DNA of 64,000 nt from Psychrobacter sp. 5A.1 (GTDB lineage Bacteria > Pseudomonadota > Gammaproteobacteria > Pseudomonadales > Moraxellaceae), in the NCBI RefSeq assembly GCF_030407455.1, contig NZ_JASDDJ010000008.1, forward strand, positions 1 through 64,000. Reading direction: 5' to 3'. A program made the position numbers and the translations under genes. Shown in pieces: positions 20,707 to 29,250 of the stretch (its first letter is position 1; every line of letters begins with the position of its first letter). Below the pieces are notes generated by a model. It saw only the letters and a list, made by a program, of their open reading frames with translations, was not told the DNA's origin and did no database searches.

Positions 20707-21282
20707 ATGTCTACTATGATTAATGATCGCACCTATCGAATCGCTCGTGAGAATACCCAGGCAATGATTGTCGATGTGCAAGAGCGCTTAACGCCGCATA
20801 TCTATGACCACGAAAATATCGTCAAAAAAACCGTTACCTTGATTAAAGGGCTGCAAGCGCTCAATATTCCAATCATGCTCAATGAACAATATAAAAAAGG
20901 CTTGGGCGACACCTTGCCGGAGCTACGCGACGTACTCGAAGGAGACAATGCCAAGAGTTTTGAAAAGGTCACGTTTAGTGCCTGCGATAATAATGATTCA
21001 TGGCACCATTTAGCGCAGCAGAACCGTAGTACCGTGTTGCTTTTTGGTGCTGAAGCTCATGTCTGTATTATGCAAACGGCACTAGATTTATTGGATAATG
21101 GTATGCAGCCTGTCATTATTGGAGATGCGGTGGGTTCTCGTTCTCCTTATGACAAAAAGCAAGCCATTCGCCGTATTCGCCGCGCGGGTGGCGTGATTAG
21201 CACTGTTGAGTCGATCTTGTTTGAGCTGTGCCGTAGCAGTGAAGATCCTGCGTTCAAAACCATTATTAATTTGATTAAATAA
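20707..21282 (+). CDS. Isochorismatase-family cysteine hydrolase
   Basis: 191 residues with the family triad: D23 in IVDVQERL, K87 in FEKVTFSAC and C120 in AEAHVCIMQTALDLL. YcaC-like members fit best; the true substrate (isochorismate, nicotinamide or another amide) is not deducible. CAAGGAG precedes the start. It may be read with the downstream HD-domain gene 130 bases on. Confidence 0.88.
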   Translation: MSTMINDRTYRIARENTQAMIVDVQERLTPHIYDHENIVKKTVTLIKGLQALNIPIMLNEQYKKGLGDTLPELRDVLEGDNAKSFEKVTFSACDNNDSWHHLAQQNRSTVLLFGAEAHVCIMQTALDLLDNGMQPVIIGDAVGSRSPYDKKQAIRRIRRAGGVISTVESILFELCRSSEDPAFKTIINLIK

Positions 21283-21378
21283 GTGTTTGAGCAATGAAAA
21301 GAATAGTGACTTGGCTAAGTTGCCTATTTACGGACTTGTAAGAGATAGCGTTTGGTAAAATAAGCGCTATTTTTTTGA

Positions 21379-21389
21379 TGACACGCCCT
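21379..21389. repeat. Terminal-repeat relic of miniature element (family 1)
   Basis: GACACGCCCTA matches the outer end of the element family, with no recognisable interior. It lies immediately upstream of the HD-domain gene, where it could affect the leader. Confidence 0.45.
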
Positions 21390-21410
21390 ACAGAAAACCA
21401 GAGAAAAACA

Positions 21411-22052
21411 ATGTCACACACCAGCTCTACATCGTTCTCTACGTCATTGACCAAGCCAGAAACCGCTTCGAATATCGACATAGATGATGTCACGAATTTC
21501 TTATTGGAATTAGATGCGCTCAAACGAGTCAATCGCCGCAGCTATGTGACGCAAACCACTCGCAAGGAAAACTCTGCTGAACATTCCTGGCATTTAGCCA
21601 TGGCCTGTTGGTCGATCGCTGATTTGTTTGCATTAGACGTTAATCATGAAAGGCTGCTTAAAATGGCGCTGGTACATGATTTAGGCGAGATTGATGCTGG
21701 CGATACTTTTTTGTATGCCAAGACACGTAATACTGCACACGTAGAAGAACGCGCTGGTATTGCTCGGTTACAAGCTGAACGTGGCAATGGTATTAGTAAT
21801 TTAGGTGAAGTTTGGGAAGCGCAAGAAACAGGCGATAGTAAAGAGACGCAACTGCTAAAAGTGGTCGATCGTTTATTGCCTTTTTTGCTCAATCTAAATA
21901 CCAACGGCAAGACATGGATTGAGCTGGAGGTCACACGCTCGCAAGTGGCTGGCGCGCATGCATTTATTAAAGACAGCTTTCCTTCCATTCATGATTGGCT
22001 ATCACAAAACATTGACTATGCGACCCAGCAAGGGTGGCTGATTGATGCCTAG
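21411..22052 (+). CDS. HD-domain phosphohydrolase (YfbR/HDDC2-like)
   Basis: About 213 residues. The metal-binding HD signature is visible: E-H-S-W-H near residue 48, LVHDLGEIDAGDTF near 84 and a later VVDRLLPF Asp. The layout resembles the HD_3 family of 5'-deoxynucleotidase-type enzymes. The frame is open from an ATG-ATG at 21375, but those codons lie on a GACACGCCCTA sequence that matches the terminal repeat of the miniature elements. The ATG at 21411 is preferred, though its ribosome binding site is weak. Confidence 0.85.
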   Translation: MSHTSSTSFSTSLTKPETASNIDIDDVTNFLLELDALKRVNRRSYVTQTTRKENSAEHSWHLAMACWSIADLFALDVNHERLLKMALVHDLGEIDAGDTFLYAKTRNTAHVEERAGIARLQAERGNGISNLGEVWEAQETGDSKETQLLKVVDRLLPFLLNLNTNGKTWIELEVTRSQVAGAHAFIKDSFPSIHDWLSQNIDYATQQGWLIDA

Positions 22053-22162
22053 ATCCATAAATCCGCCATTTTCCTCGTGTTAAGCCTCACCATCTACCTA
22101 TTGAAATGCCTTAGATGATAGACGAGCGAACTGTTCAGTAAATTAAATAAAGAGACTGTTAA

Positions 22163-22768
22163 ATGAGAGTAGCTGGCACTTATAAAATTTTCGCTAAATC
22201 GATCGTCTTTGTTGGCCTACTAAGTTTGGCGCAACTGACGCAGGCTGCCGAGCCTATTAGTAATGGTGGTAAATTGGCACACGATGCCAAAAAGCAAATC
22301 GGGATTACCACCAGCTATGATCCTGCTTATCGTAAATTAGAGTTTCCGCGTGGTGATGTGCCGATAGAAAGTGGCGTCTGCACCGATGTCGTCATTAGAG
22401 CGTATCGGCTACAAAATATTGATCTACAGCAATTGGTTAATCATGACATGAAATCTAACTGGTCGGCTTATCCAAAGAACTGGGGACTGAAATCGACGGA
22501 CAAGAATATTGACCATCGACGTGTGCCGAATCTGGAAGCATTCTTTGAACGTCATGGACAGACATTATCGATTACGGATAAAGACAGTTTTCAAGCAGGG
22601 GATGTGGTGACGTGGCGACTACCGAACAGTAATTTGCCGCACACGGGTATCGTTTCCGATAAAAAGACAGCGGATGGCACACCGCTGATTATTCATAATA
22701 TCGGACGTGGTACGCAAGAAGAAAACATCCTTTTTGCTTATCCTATCCATAAGCATTTTCGCTACTAG
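22163..22768 (+). CDS. DUF1287 family secreted protein
   Basis: 201 residues with an N-terminal signal peptide (hydrophobic stretch about 10-27, cleavage probably after TQAAEP). The mature part carries the DUF1287 hallmarks: QIGITTSYDPAYRKLEFP, GVCTDVVIRAYR with a conserved Cys (near 73), and HTGIVSDK with His (near 155), a layout suggesting an NlpC/P60-like Cys-His hydrolase. Function is not established. The stop codon TAG at 22766-22768 is made of the TA target dinucleotide plus the first G of a miniature element inserted there. Confidence 0.85.
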   Translation: MRVAGTYKIFAKSIVFVGLLSLAQLTQAAEPISNGGKLAHDAKKQIGITTSYDPAYRKLEFPRGDVPIESGVCTDVVIRAYRLQNIDLQQLVNHDMKSNWSAYPKNWGLKSTDKNIDHRRVPNLEAFFERHGQTLSITDKDSFQAGDVVTWRLPNSNLPHTGIVSDKKTADGTPLIIHNIGRGTQEENILFAYPIHKHFRY

Positions 22769-22815
22769 GGCGTGTCCCCATTTAGATGACTATCGATTGA
22801 ATTGAGGACACGCCC
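22768..22815. mobile_element. Short miniature element (family 1) in a stop codon
   Basis: 48 bases with ends GGGCGTGTCC and GGACACGCCC, flanked by TA at 22766-22767 and 22816-22817. The interior is the CATTTAGATGACTATCGATT segment of the larger copies, so this is an internally deleted version. Its first base completes the stop codon of the DUF1287 gene. Confidence 0.88.
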
Positions 22816-22817
22816 TA

Positions 22818-22833
22818 GGGTCTGTTGAATAAA
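22818..22833. repeat. Left-end relic of miniature element family 2
   Basis: GGGTCTGTTGAA, directly after a TA, matches the outer 12 bases of the complete family-2 element at 44452-44716. No second end is seen nearby. Confidence 0.5.
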
Positions 22834-22844
22834 TCACACCCATT

Positions 22845-22891
22845 AAAAAGCTCAGTTAAGGGCAAATTGAGATGCTTAACTGAGCTTTTTT
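22845..22891. terminator. Bidirectional terminator
   Basis: AAAAAGCTCAGTTAAG pairs with CTTAACTGAGCTTTTTT around a 14-base loop. It lies between the convergent DUF1287 gene and psd. Confidence 0.85.
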
Positions 22892-22899
22892 GAAGTATT

Positions 22900-22928
22900 A
22901 AGGCGTGTTCTCCATTCAAACACGGCCT
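22900..22928. repeat. Degenerate short miniature element (family 1)
   Basis: AAGGCGTGTTCTCCATTCAA followed by ACACGGCCTA is a minimal pair of family-1 ends with several changes. Confidence 0.55.
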
Positions 22929-22939
22929 AGATCGCTCGA

Positions 22940-23776
22940 TTATTTATGGTTGGCGACACCCAATAGCTGCCCCATTTGCACGATGCTATTGGCTTTCATA
23001 CTATCTTGCCAGTCTGCCCTTGCAGCTTTTGGCAGTACCACGATAGCGGTTGAGCCTAAATAAAAACGTCCAAGCTCTTCGCCTGCTGCAAACTGCATAT
23101 CATGATCGGACTCGAATATGTCGTCAGTACGAGCAATTTTGCCAGTCGCGACGGTTTCGATACCAGCGACAATCATAGCGCCGACCATCACCACGGCCGC
23201 TTTGCCATATTTGGTATCAAACATACAGACCAGACGCTCATTGCGCGCAAACAAATCTGGCACGTTAGCCGCAGTGGTATTATTGACCGAAAACAGCGTG
23301 CCAGGCACATAGCGAGTCTTGGTCAAAGTGCCCGAAAACGGCATGTGGACGCGGTGGTAGTTACTAGGTGCTAGGTAAATAGTCGCAAAACTGCCATCGG
23401 CAAAATAATGGCCATCTTCGCTATCAGCCAGCAGTTGGCTGACATCATAGTGACGACCTTTAGCCTGTAGCAACTGGTGATCTTCTATCTGTCCAAGCTG
23501 AGAAATGATACCGTCAGCAGGACTAACGATCGCATTTTCGGTGGTATCAACGGGGCGCGCATCTTCTCTTAACTCACGGGTAAAAAAGTCATTAAAGCTC
23601 TCATAAGCGTTAAGGCTTTGGCGTTCGTACTCGTCTAAGCTGATATTATAAGCTTTGGCAAAGCTACGAATAAAGGTGCGTTTGACATAAGGGTGGCGAC
23701 TGGCGGCCAAACGTCCAGCGACTTTACTGAGCTTTTGCTGTGGCACAAGCTGTTGTAAGGTGGTAAATACATTCAT
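22940..23776 (-). CDS. psd: Phosphatidylserine decarboxylase proenzyme
   Basis: Inner-membrane enzyme that makes phosphatidylethanolamine from phosphatidylserine. The self-cleavage motif LGST, whose Ser becomes the pyruvoyl group, lies near the C-terminus (GRFYLGSTAIVVL); NDFFTRELR near residue 60, VSPADGIISQLG near 85 and YHRVHMPFSG near 140 are family signatures. About 278 residues, normal length. ATG at 23776 is preferred to a TTG 15 codons upstream. Confidence 0.96.
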   Translation of the reverse strand: MNVFTTLQQLVPQQKLSKVAGRLAASRHPYVKRTFIRSFAKAYNISLDEYERQSLNAYESFNDFFTRELREDARPVDTTENAIVSPADGIISQLGQIEDHQLLQAKGRHYDVSQLLADSEDGHYFADGSFATIYLAPSNYHRVHMPFSGTLTKTRYVPGTLFSVNNTTAANVPDLFARNERLVCMFDTKYGKAAVVMVGAMIVAGIETVATGKIARTDDIFESDHDMQFAAGEELGRFYLGSTAIVVLPKAARADWQDSMKANSIVQMGQLLGVANHK

Positions 23777-23889
23777 AATAAGGCTACCAAAATAAGGTGT
23801 AATGTGATCAATAATAGGCAAGTTAATGACGGTATTTTATCATGGACAGCGCATTATTGTATGACCATAATCTGTTAAGGAATCAGTAA

Positions 23890-24342
23890 ATGAAAGCACT
23901 CATACAACGGGTGAACCGTGCTAGTGTCATCGTCGATCAGCATTGTATTGGCAAAATAGACCATGGCGTATTGGCGTATATTGGCTTGGGGCATGAAGAT
24001 AACTTGCTCACTGCTCAGCGCATGATCGATAAAATATTGACCTATCGTATTTTTGAAAATGACGATGACCCTGCCAAACTGGGTAAGCTGGATAAAAACG
24101 TTCAGCAGGTCGGTGGTGGGCTATTATTAGTCTCACAATTTACCCTAATGGCAAAAACGGACAAAGGGCGGCGACCAGACTTTGGCGGTGCGATGGCACC
24201 TGCTGCGGCGCAAGTGTTGTTTGAGCAACTGGTCGCTTATGCCAAAACTCAATATCCAAGTGTGGCAACGGGTCAGTTTGGTGCTGATATGCAAGTTGAG
24301 AGTGTCAATGATGGGCCGCTAAACTTTTTACTGGACATCTGA
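23890..24342 (+). CDS. dtd: D-aminoacyl-tRNA deacylase
   Basis: 150 residues. Removes D-amino acids (and Gly from tRNA-Ala) mis-attached to tRNA. Family motifs: MKALIQRVNRASV at the start, GLLLVSQFTLMA near 77-88 (SQFT active-site segment) and NDGPLNFLLD at the C-terminus (the NxGPxT-like motif, here with N in place of T). TTAAGGAAT precedes the start. It is divergent from psd. Confidence 0.95.
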   Translation: MKALIQRVNRASVIVDQHCIGKIDHGVLAYIGLGHEDNLLTAQRMIDKILTYRIFENDDDPAKLGKLDKNVQQVGGGLLLVSQFTLMAKTDKGRRPDFGGAMAPAAAQVLFEQLVAYAKTQYPSVATGQFGADMQVESVNDGPLNFLLDI

Positions 24343-24349
24343 CCGTAGA

Positions 24350-24369
24350 GTGTCATCAAGTTGTCATAA
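24350..24369 (+). promoter_or_regulatory. Pho box upstream of phoB
   Basis: Two direct TGTCAT repeats (24351-24356 and 24362-24367) are spaced exactly 11 bases apart, as in the PhoB-binding consensus CTGTCATAAA(G/C)CTGTCAT. It lies about 90 bases before the phoB start and implies autoregulation of phoBR under phosphate limitation. Confidence 0.85.
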
Positions 24370-24454
24370 TTAATCCGTTTAATAGGCAGAGACGGGTGAG
24401 TGTATATCACCTTTTTACATACTAGATTTTGCCCTCTAACACCGAGAATGTCCT

Positions 24455-25159
24455 ATGTATAATGAGCAAATTTTGATTGTTGAAGATGAGCCTGCGATTC
24501 GTGAAATGGTTGTCATGACGCTAGAGATGGCTGGGTTTGATAGTTTACAAGCGGCCGACGTGTCAGAGGCGCATCAGCAAGTGGTCGATCATAGACCATC
24601 ACTGATTTTGTTAGACTGGATGTTGCCTGGTGACAAGAGCGGTGTGGATTTTTGTCGTATGCTCAAAAACGATGAGTTGCTTTCTGAAATACCAGTCATT
24701 ATGCTGACAGCCAAAAGTGAAGAAGACAGTAAAGTTCATGGTCTCGATGCAGGTGCGGATGATTATATGACCAAGCCTTTTTCGACCCGTGAGCTGATCT
24801 CCAGAATCAAAGCTGTATTGCGCCGCAGTAGCGCGATGAGTGGCGATAAACCGATCGAAATTGGTCAATTAAGCCTCGACACCAAAAGTCAGCGCGTAAT
24901 AGCCGCTGGCAAAGTCGTCGATGTTGGCCCCACAGAGTATCGGTTATTGGCATTTTTTATGAGTCACCCCGAGCGTGCCTACACACGAACGCAGCTGCTC
25001 GATCAGGTGTGGGGCGGCAATGTATATATCGAAGATCGAACCATCGATGTGCATATCAAACGCCTCCGTAAATTACTGCGTCCCTATGAGTGTGATACCT
25101 TAATTCAGACAGTGCGCGGTACAGGTTATCGGTTTTCTAGCCTTATTGAGCACAGTTAG
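24455..25159 (+). CDS. phoB: PhoB, phosphate-regulon response regulator
   Basis: 234 residues: receiver domain with phospho-acceptor D54 (LILLDWMLPGD), T/K switch residues in MLTAKS and DDYMTKPF, then an OmpR-type winged helix with the YRLLAFFMSHPERAYTR and GNVYIEDRTIDVHIKRLRKLL segments. Activates phosphate-starvation genes when phosphorylated by PhoR. A Pho box precedes the gene. phoR starts 58 bases downstream in the same orientation. Confidence 0.95.
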   Translation: MYNEQILIVEDEPAIREMVVMTLEMAGFDSLQAADVSEAHQQVVDHRPSLILLDWMLPGDKSGVDFCRMLKNDELLSEIPVIMLTAKSEEDSKVHGLDAGADDYMTKPFSTRELISRIKAVLRRSSAMSGDKPIEIGQLSLDTKSQRVIAAGKVVDVGPTEYRLLAFFMSHPERAYTRTQLLDQVWGGNVYIEDRTIDVHIKRLRKLLRPYECDTLIQTVRGTGYRFSSLIEHS

Positions 25160-25217
25160 TCTGGTACAAATAATGCCGTAGTGACATTGAGGCAGCGGAT
25201 AGTGCTAAGGATGAGAA

Positions 25218-26309
25218 ATGGACAAGATAGCGCCAACACAAAGTAAGCAACCAGTGGTATCAGAGCAAATATCAACTCAAAGTACAGCGGCACAACTCAA
25301 AAAAATCGGCAGTGCATTGCGAGCTTTACGAGATGTGGTGATTTTGCTCAATAATGATGACAGTCTAGAGTGGTGGAATCAGGCAGCGCAAGACTTGCTA
25401 GCATTGCAACCCGAGGATAAAGGCCAAAGTATTTTTGACTTTATTACGGTACCAGAGTTCCATCAGTACTATCAGGGGACGACGATACCTAACGATGGTG
25501 TTCATATAGAGTCGTGGCGAGATCCCAGCCGTTATTTGAAATGTGAGTTGACACCTTTTGGCGATGAAAAGCTGTTGTTTATTTATGATGTGACTCGTTT
25601 ACGGCACTTAGAGCAAATGCGTCAAGACTTTGTGGCGAACGTCTCTCATGAGCTAAGAACGCCATTGACCGTGATGATGGGTTACTTGGAGAACTTTTCC
25701 GATCAGCCTGATATGCCGCCGCAATGGCGTCGCGGTTTTGAGTTGATGACTCAGCAGACTGCCCGTATGAACAGAATTGTGAACGATTTATTGTTGCTGT
25801 CTAAGATCGAAATCGAAGAATCACACGAGCTACATTATATAGATATGACCAAGCTGCTAACCAATATCTATGACGACGCGCAGGCATATAACCAAGCATA
25901 TAAACACATTATTCATTTGCATATCGACACGTATGACGGGATATATGGGTCAGAGATGTATCTGAACAGTGCGTTATCCAATCTGGTGATTAATGCGATT
26001 AAATACACGCCAAAGGGTGGCAGTATCACCATTAGTTGGACCAGAACCTCTGATGGTTGCCGCTTCGCTGTCGAAGATGATGGCATTGGTATTGCGCCAG
26101 AGCATATCACCCGCTTGACAGAGCGTTTTTACCGTATCGATAAAGGTCGTAGTCGTGCAACAGGCGGTACAGGATTGGGGCTGGCGATTGTAAAGCACGT
26201 CTTGCATCAGCACGAGGCGCAATTGCAAATTGAATCAATAGAGGGCGCAGGGTCGACCTTTAGTGTGGTGTTTCCAGCGGCTTACGTGAGATCAGCCATC
26301 GCAAATTGA
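25218..26309 (+). CDS. phoR: PhoR-like sensor histidine kinase without membrane anchor
   Basis: 363 residues: a PAS-like domain (about 35-125), dimerisation/phosphoacceptor helix with H144 in NVSHELRTPLTVMMGYL, then HATPase motifs N (NLVINAIKYTPKGG), G1 (EDDGIGIAPEH) and G2 (GGTGLGLAIVKHV). E. coli PhoR has N-terminal transmembrane helices. Here the protein starts with about 30 polar residues and no hydrophobic segment, and phoB ends only 58 bases upstream, so no membrane anchor is encoded. It would still pair with PhoB by context. AAGGATG lies upstream of the start. Confidence 0.9.
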   Translation: MDKIAPTQSKQPVVSEQISTQSTAAQLKKIGSALRALRDVVILLNNDDSLEWWNQAAQDLLALQPEDKGQSIFDFITVPEFHQYYQGTTIPNDGVHIESWRDPSRYLKCELTPFGDEKLLFIYDVTRLRHLEQMRQDFVANVSHELRTPLTVMMGYLENFSDQPDMPPQWRRGFELMTQQTARMNRIVNDLLLLSKIEIEESHELHYIDMTKLLTNIYDDAQAYNQAYKHIIHLHIDTYDGIYGSEMYLNSALSNLVINAIKYTPKGGSITISWTRTSDGCRFAVEDDGIGIAPEHITRLTERFYRIDKGRSRATGGTGLGLAIVKHVLHQHEAQLQIESIEGAGSTFSVVFPAAYVRSAIAN

Positions 26310-26393
26310 TATGAATAATACCCCGTATCAGTTTGAGTTTGGCTAAGCTTGGTTTAGCTTAGTTGAGACTCATCACTGAGCGCGGCACATGCG

Positions 26394-26990
26394 TTATTTT
26401 TTCTGCAAAAGCGGATAAGGGTTCACCGCACTGCCATTAATATAAATACCATAATGCACATGTGGCGGTGTCCCTTTTGCATTACCGCTATCGCCCACAT
26501 AACCGATAATATCACCCTTATTGACCCAGTCATTGGGAGCGATATCGGCATAGTCCTCTAGATGGGCATAATAATGCCCTGCGCCACCAGGTCCTGCCAC
26601 CACGACGATGCGTCCACCTAATGTATTCTCGCCAACTTTTTTCACAATCCCTTGTGTGGTCGCCTGTATCGGGGTATTGCGAGGTGCAAAAATATCAATG
26701 CCTTCGTGAGAGCGCCCTTGGCTACGCGCCGCACCCCACGTATCCGTCAAATGCTGATTTGGTAATGGTGAGGGAAGGCTGTTTTGTGTAGGAGGCGCTT
26801 GTTGCAATAGACTCAGCTGCTGCCATTTGGTAACCACAAATGACTGAGTTTGTTGACTCATATTGGGCAGCAATTTATCAAAGACAAACAGTAGCACCAG
26901 TAGTACAGTGGCCTTAATCAGTACGCTTAATACACGACCGAAAAAAGAGGGCTTTGACGTTGACGGCTGGTTGTTTCCATCTGCTGGCAT
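26394..26990 (-). CDS. M23-family (LytM-like) peptidase, membrane-anchored
   Basis: 198 residues: an N-terminal membrane helix (about 22-40), a linker, then a lysostaphin-like zinc peptidase domain with ligands H95 and D99 (RSHEGIDIF) and the HxH pair H177/H179 (PPHVHYG); H143 is the likely catalytic His. Expected to cut peptidoglycan cross-links in the periplasm or to act in envelope maintenance. It is convergent with phoR. Confidence 0.9.
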   Translation of the reverse strand: MPADGNNQPSTSKPSFFGRVLSVLIKATVLLVLLFVFDKLLPNMSQQTQSFVVTKWQQLSLLQQAPPTQNSLPSPLPNQHLTDTWGAARSQGRSHEGIDIFAPRNTPIQATTQGIVKKVGENTLGGRIVVVAGPGGAGHYYAHLEDYADIAPNDWVNKGDIIGYVGDSGNAKGTPPHVHYGIYINGSAVNPYPLLQKK

Positions 26991-27127
26991 TGATGTCTCT
27001 TATATATCTGATGTTGTTTGAGAATTTATTATAGAAGCCTTATCTGCTAAGGTCTATATGGCATTGTCATCTATGGCTGTTATCCCCATAAATATCATTG
27101 TGGTCAAATACAGACACAGACACAGCA

Positions 27128-27138
27128 AACACGCCCTA
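27128..27138. repeat. Terminal-repeat relic of miniature element (family 1)
   Basis: AACACGCCCTA matches the outer end of family 1. It lies in the leader of the exonuclease gene. Confidence 0.4.
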
Positions 27139-27187
27139 ATAATACTTCTGCTACGCTTCGATGGTTGCTCTTAATGGTTAATTTTTT

Positions 27188-27910
27188 ATGAATGATGTTT
27201 TTAACCCTGCTGATATTTTGACCACGGCTGAAACAGCGCTGGTTATCGATACCGAAACAGATCAGGGTAGTGATCCCCGACCTATCCAAGTCGCTACTAT
27301 CAATGTGACAACTGGCTTTGAGTGGATGAAATACTTCAACAGTGGCCGATCTATCTCACCCATTGTCATCAAAGTTCACGGTATTACCGATGAAGATGTG
27401 GCTGGTCTTGAGCGTTTTGAGTTGGAACAGTTTGAATTGCCAGAGTATTTGATTGGTCATAATGTACGCTTTGATTGGCGAGTGATTGGCAGTCCGTCTG
27501 CCAAGCTGATTTGTACGGTGAGACTCGCGCGCGTCGCCTTTCCAGAATGGAGCGCTTACAGTCAGTCTAAATGTATCGAGCAGTTATTGGGTAAGGGCGA
27601 GGCGCATGCAATGACGATTGCGGCTCATGATGCGCTGGGCGATGCACGGATGTGCTATCTGCTGTATCAAGCATGTTGTGAACGTCTACAGATATCTCCA
27701 ACGAATTTTGTGGCAGCCCATGCCATCTCTAATAAATCGACCCCTGTGAGTAAGATGCCGTTTGGCAAGCATAAAGGCAAACCGATCAAAGAAGTGCCTA
27801 TCAGCTATGTTAAATGGATGATAGGCACTATTCATAACATGCAGCCGTCGCTGTATTCGGCTTTGACCAAGCGTATCAAAGCAGAAGAGAACGAAAGCGT
27901 GGAAAAGTAA
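27188..27910 (+). CDS. DEDDh 3'-5' exonuclease fused to DUF3820
   Basis: 240 residues. The DnaQ-like domain shows D21 and E23 (LVIDTETD), an Asp in HNVRFDWRV (near 98) and H/D in AHDALGDARM (near 148). The C-terminal part (about 188-235, SKMPFGKHKGKPIKEVPISY) is a DUF3820 module that some annotations call a quorum-sensing-regulated virulence factor domain. Likely a DNA or RNA trimming exonuclease; the target is unknown. No partner gene is adjacent. Confidence 0.85.
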   Translation: MNDVFNPADILTTAETALVIDTETDQGSDPRPIQVATINVTTGFEWMKYFNSGRSISPIVIKVHGITDEDVAGLERFELEQFELPEYLIGHNVRFDWRVIGSPSAKLICTVRLARVAFPEWSAYSQSKCIEQLLGKGEAHAMTIAAHDALGDARMCYLLYQACCERLQISPTNFVAAHAISNKSTPVSKMPFGKHKGKPIKEVPISYVKWMIGTIHNMQPSLYSALTKRIKAEENESVEK

Positions 27911-27919
27911 ATATCCCTC

Positions 27920-28885
27920 TTAATGCTGCTTATTCAGCCAGTCCACGGCCATCTGCCATAACGGCGGGGCTTTAGCATTGGTCTTACTACTAAAATAGCG
28001 CATATGGCCGATATGGTTTACGCCAAAATCTTCAGGATGCAAAAATCGTTTTTCGATGGGCATACTCGTAAATACCCGTATCATATCATCCATGTTTTCG
28101 CTATTAGCGATGTCATCATCACTAAAGCCGAGCCACAATGCTGGCATGCTGAGTTCATCATAAAAATGCGTGTGTATACTTTTGCCAAATGCCGTTTTGA
28201 TATAGCCTGCGGCATTGCACCATTCACGCCATTGACGGGCCACACCGCGTGGCAGCGGCTCACCCATGCCCATTTTATCCGACGGTGTATAGCCCAATGT
28301 TAAGTTAGCGAGCGGAATAAACGCATCCATAAATCCCATCGCCTTGAGCTTATACGGCATATTCATGTTTTTGATACGTCCTGAAGAGCAAGCAACATTG
28401 AAGACTGAGGTAATCGCCTGATAGTTGGGCATTAAGCCAATCAACTGACCGCCTGCGCTATGACCGATGAGGTGATAAGAGGCATTAGGAAATTCATCTT
28501 GCAGCGCATCAAGGACGGCAGGCATGTCATGGCGACCCCAACTTATTAGCGAGGCATCACACTTTGCTAGGTCAGTCGAAAGCGATTCACCGATACCTTC
28601 ATTGTCAAAGGTCAGCACCCCAAAGCCACTCTCTGCGAGATACCTCGCAAAATGATGATAAAAATGGCGTTTGATACCTGTGGCTGGTGCCATCATGATT
28701 GCTTTTTTCGTCGTATCTCTAGGACGATAGACAGTGGCTGCCAAAGCTTGATTACGATCGGTCATGATAGTCAGTGAGTAGGTATCGACATTGGTAACGC
28801 CATCAGTATTATTTTTTTCAACACGATTGTTATTGATAACAGGGGCTAATGACTCTGAAGTCGCAGAAATGTCGTGATTATTCAT
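27920..28885 (-). CDS. Alpha/beta hydrolase (serine-aminopeptidase-like)
   Basis: 321 residues. Nucleophile elbow GHSAGG with S143; TFDNEGIGES near 93 and the PATG oxyanion region near 68 fit the alpha/beta-hydrolase fold, and a late His in GVNHIGHMRYF is the probable catalytic base. The substrate is unknown. The gene ends 10 bases from the convergent exonuclease gene, so the two transcripts probably overlap. Confidence 0.85.
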   Translation of the reverse strand: MNNHDISATSESLAPVINNNRVEKNNTDGVTNVDTYSLTIMTDRNQALAATVYRPRDTTKKAIMMAPATGIKRHFYHHFARYLAESGFGVLTFDNEGIGESLSTDLAKCDASLISWGRHDMPAVLDALQDEFPNASYHLIGHSAGGQLIGLMPNYQAITSVFNVACSSGRIKNMNMPYKLKAMGFMDAFIPLANLTLGYTPSDKMGMGEPLPRGVARQWREWCNAAGYIKTAFGKSIHTHFYDELSMPALWLGFSDDDIANSENMDDMIRVFTSMPIEKRFLHPEDFGVNHIGHMRYFSSKTNAKAPPLWQMAVDWLNKQH

Positions 28886-29250
28886 GGTGATACCTTAATG
28901 TGTTTTATTAGAGCGTGTCCTCATTTTTAGCTCATGGAGCGCTTAATATTCATATGGAGGACATGCTCTGGTAGATAATGAGTGTGGATCTGTGATGAGT
29001 CCTAAACCCTCATCTTTAAAATGTAGTCGTTGCGTAGTGATAAATCGTTGTGACTGTGTGTTGGCCTTGCTTATGTTAAGATAAATGCTGGCGAGACAGG
29101 CGGGCAAATATGACTTCCAAGTTTTGTACGGCTTGGTTGAGTTTGTCTGATAAACCATGTGCGTGACAATATAAATTAAGTGTGTCGGTATTTGACACGC
29201 CCTAATAACAAGCACTCAATAAAAACTGATTGGTGAATTAAGGAAATTAT
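28886..29250. other. Intergenic region between divergent hydrolase and LOG genes
   Basis: 365 bases with the short element at 28911-28968 and a further terminal-repeat relic TGACACGCCCTA at 29193-29204. No gene was recognised. TAAGGAAAT ends the region as the ribosome binding site of the LOG gene. Confidence 0.5.
28911..28968. mobile_element. Short variant miniature element
   Basis: 58 bases starting GAGCGTGTCCTCATTTTTAG and ending GGAGGACATGCTC, preceded by TA. The ends are the family-1 termini with one change; the interior is short and different from the 160-170 base copies. Confidence 0.7.

Noticed and set aside
28911-28968. Possible small RNA or attenuator hairpin
   Set aside because: The ends match the miniature-element family, which explains the symmetry better.
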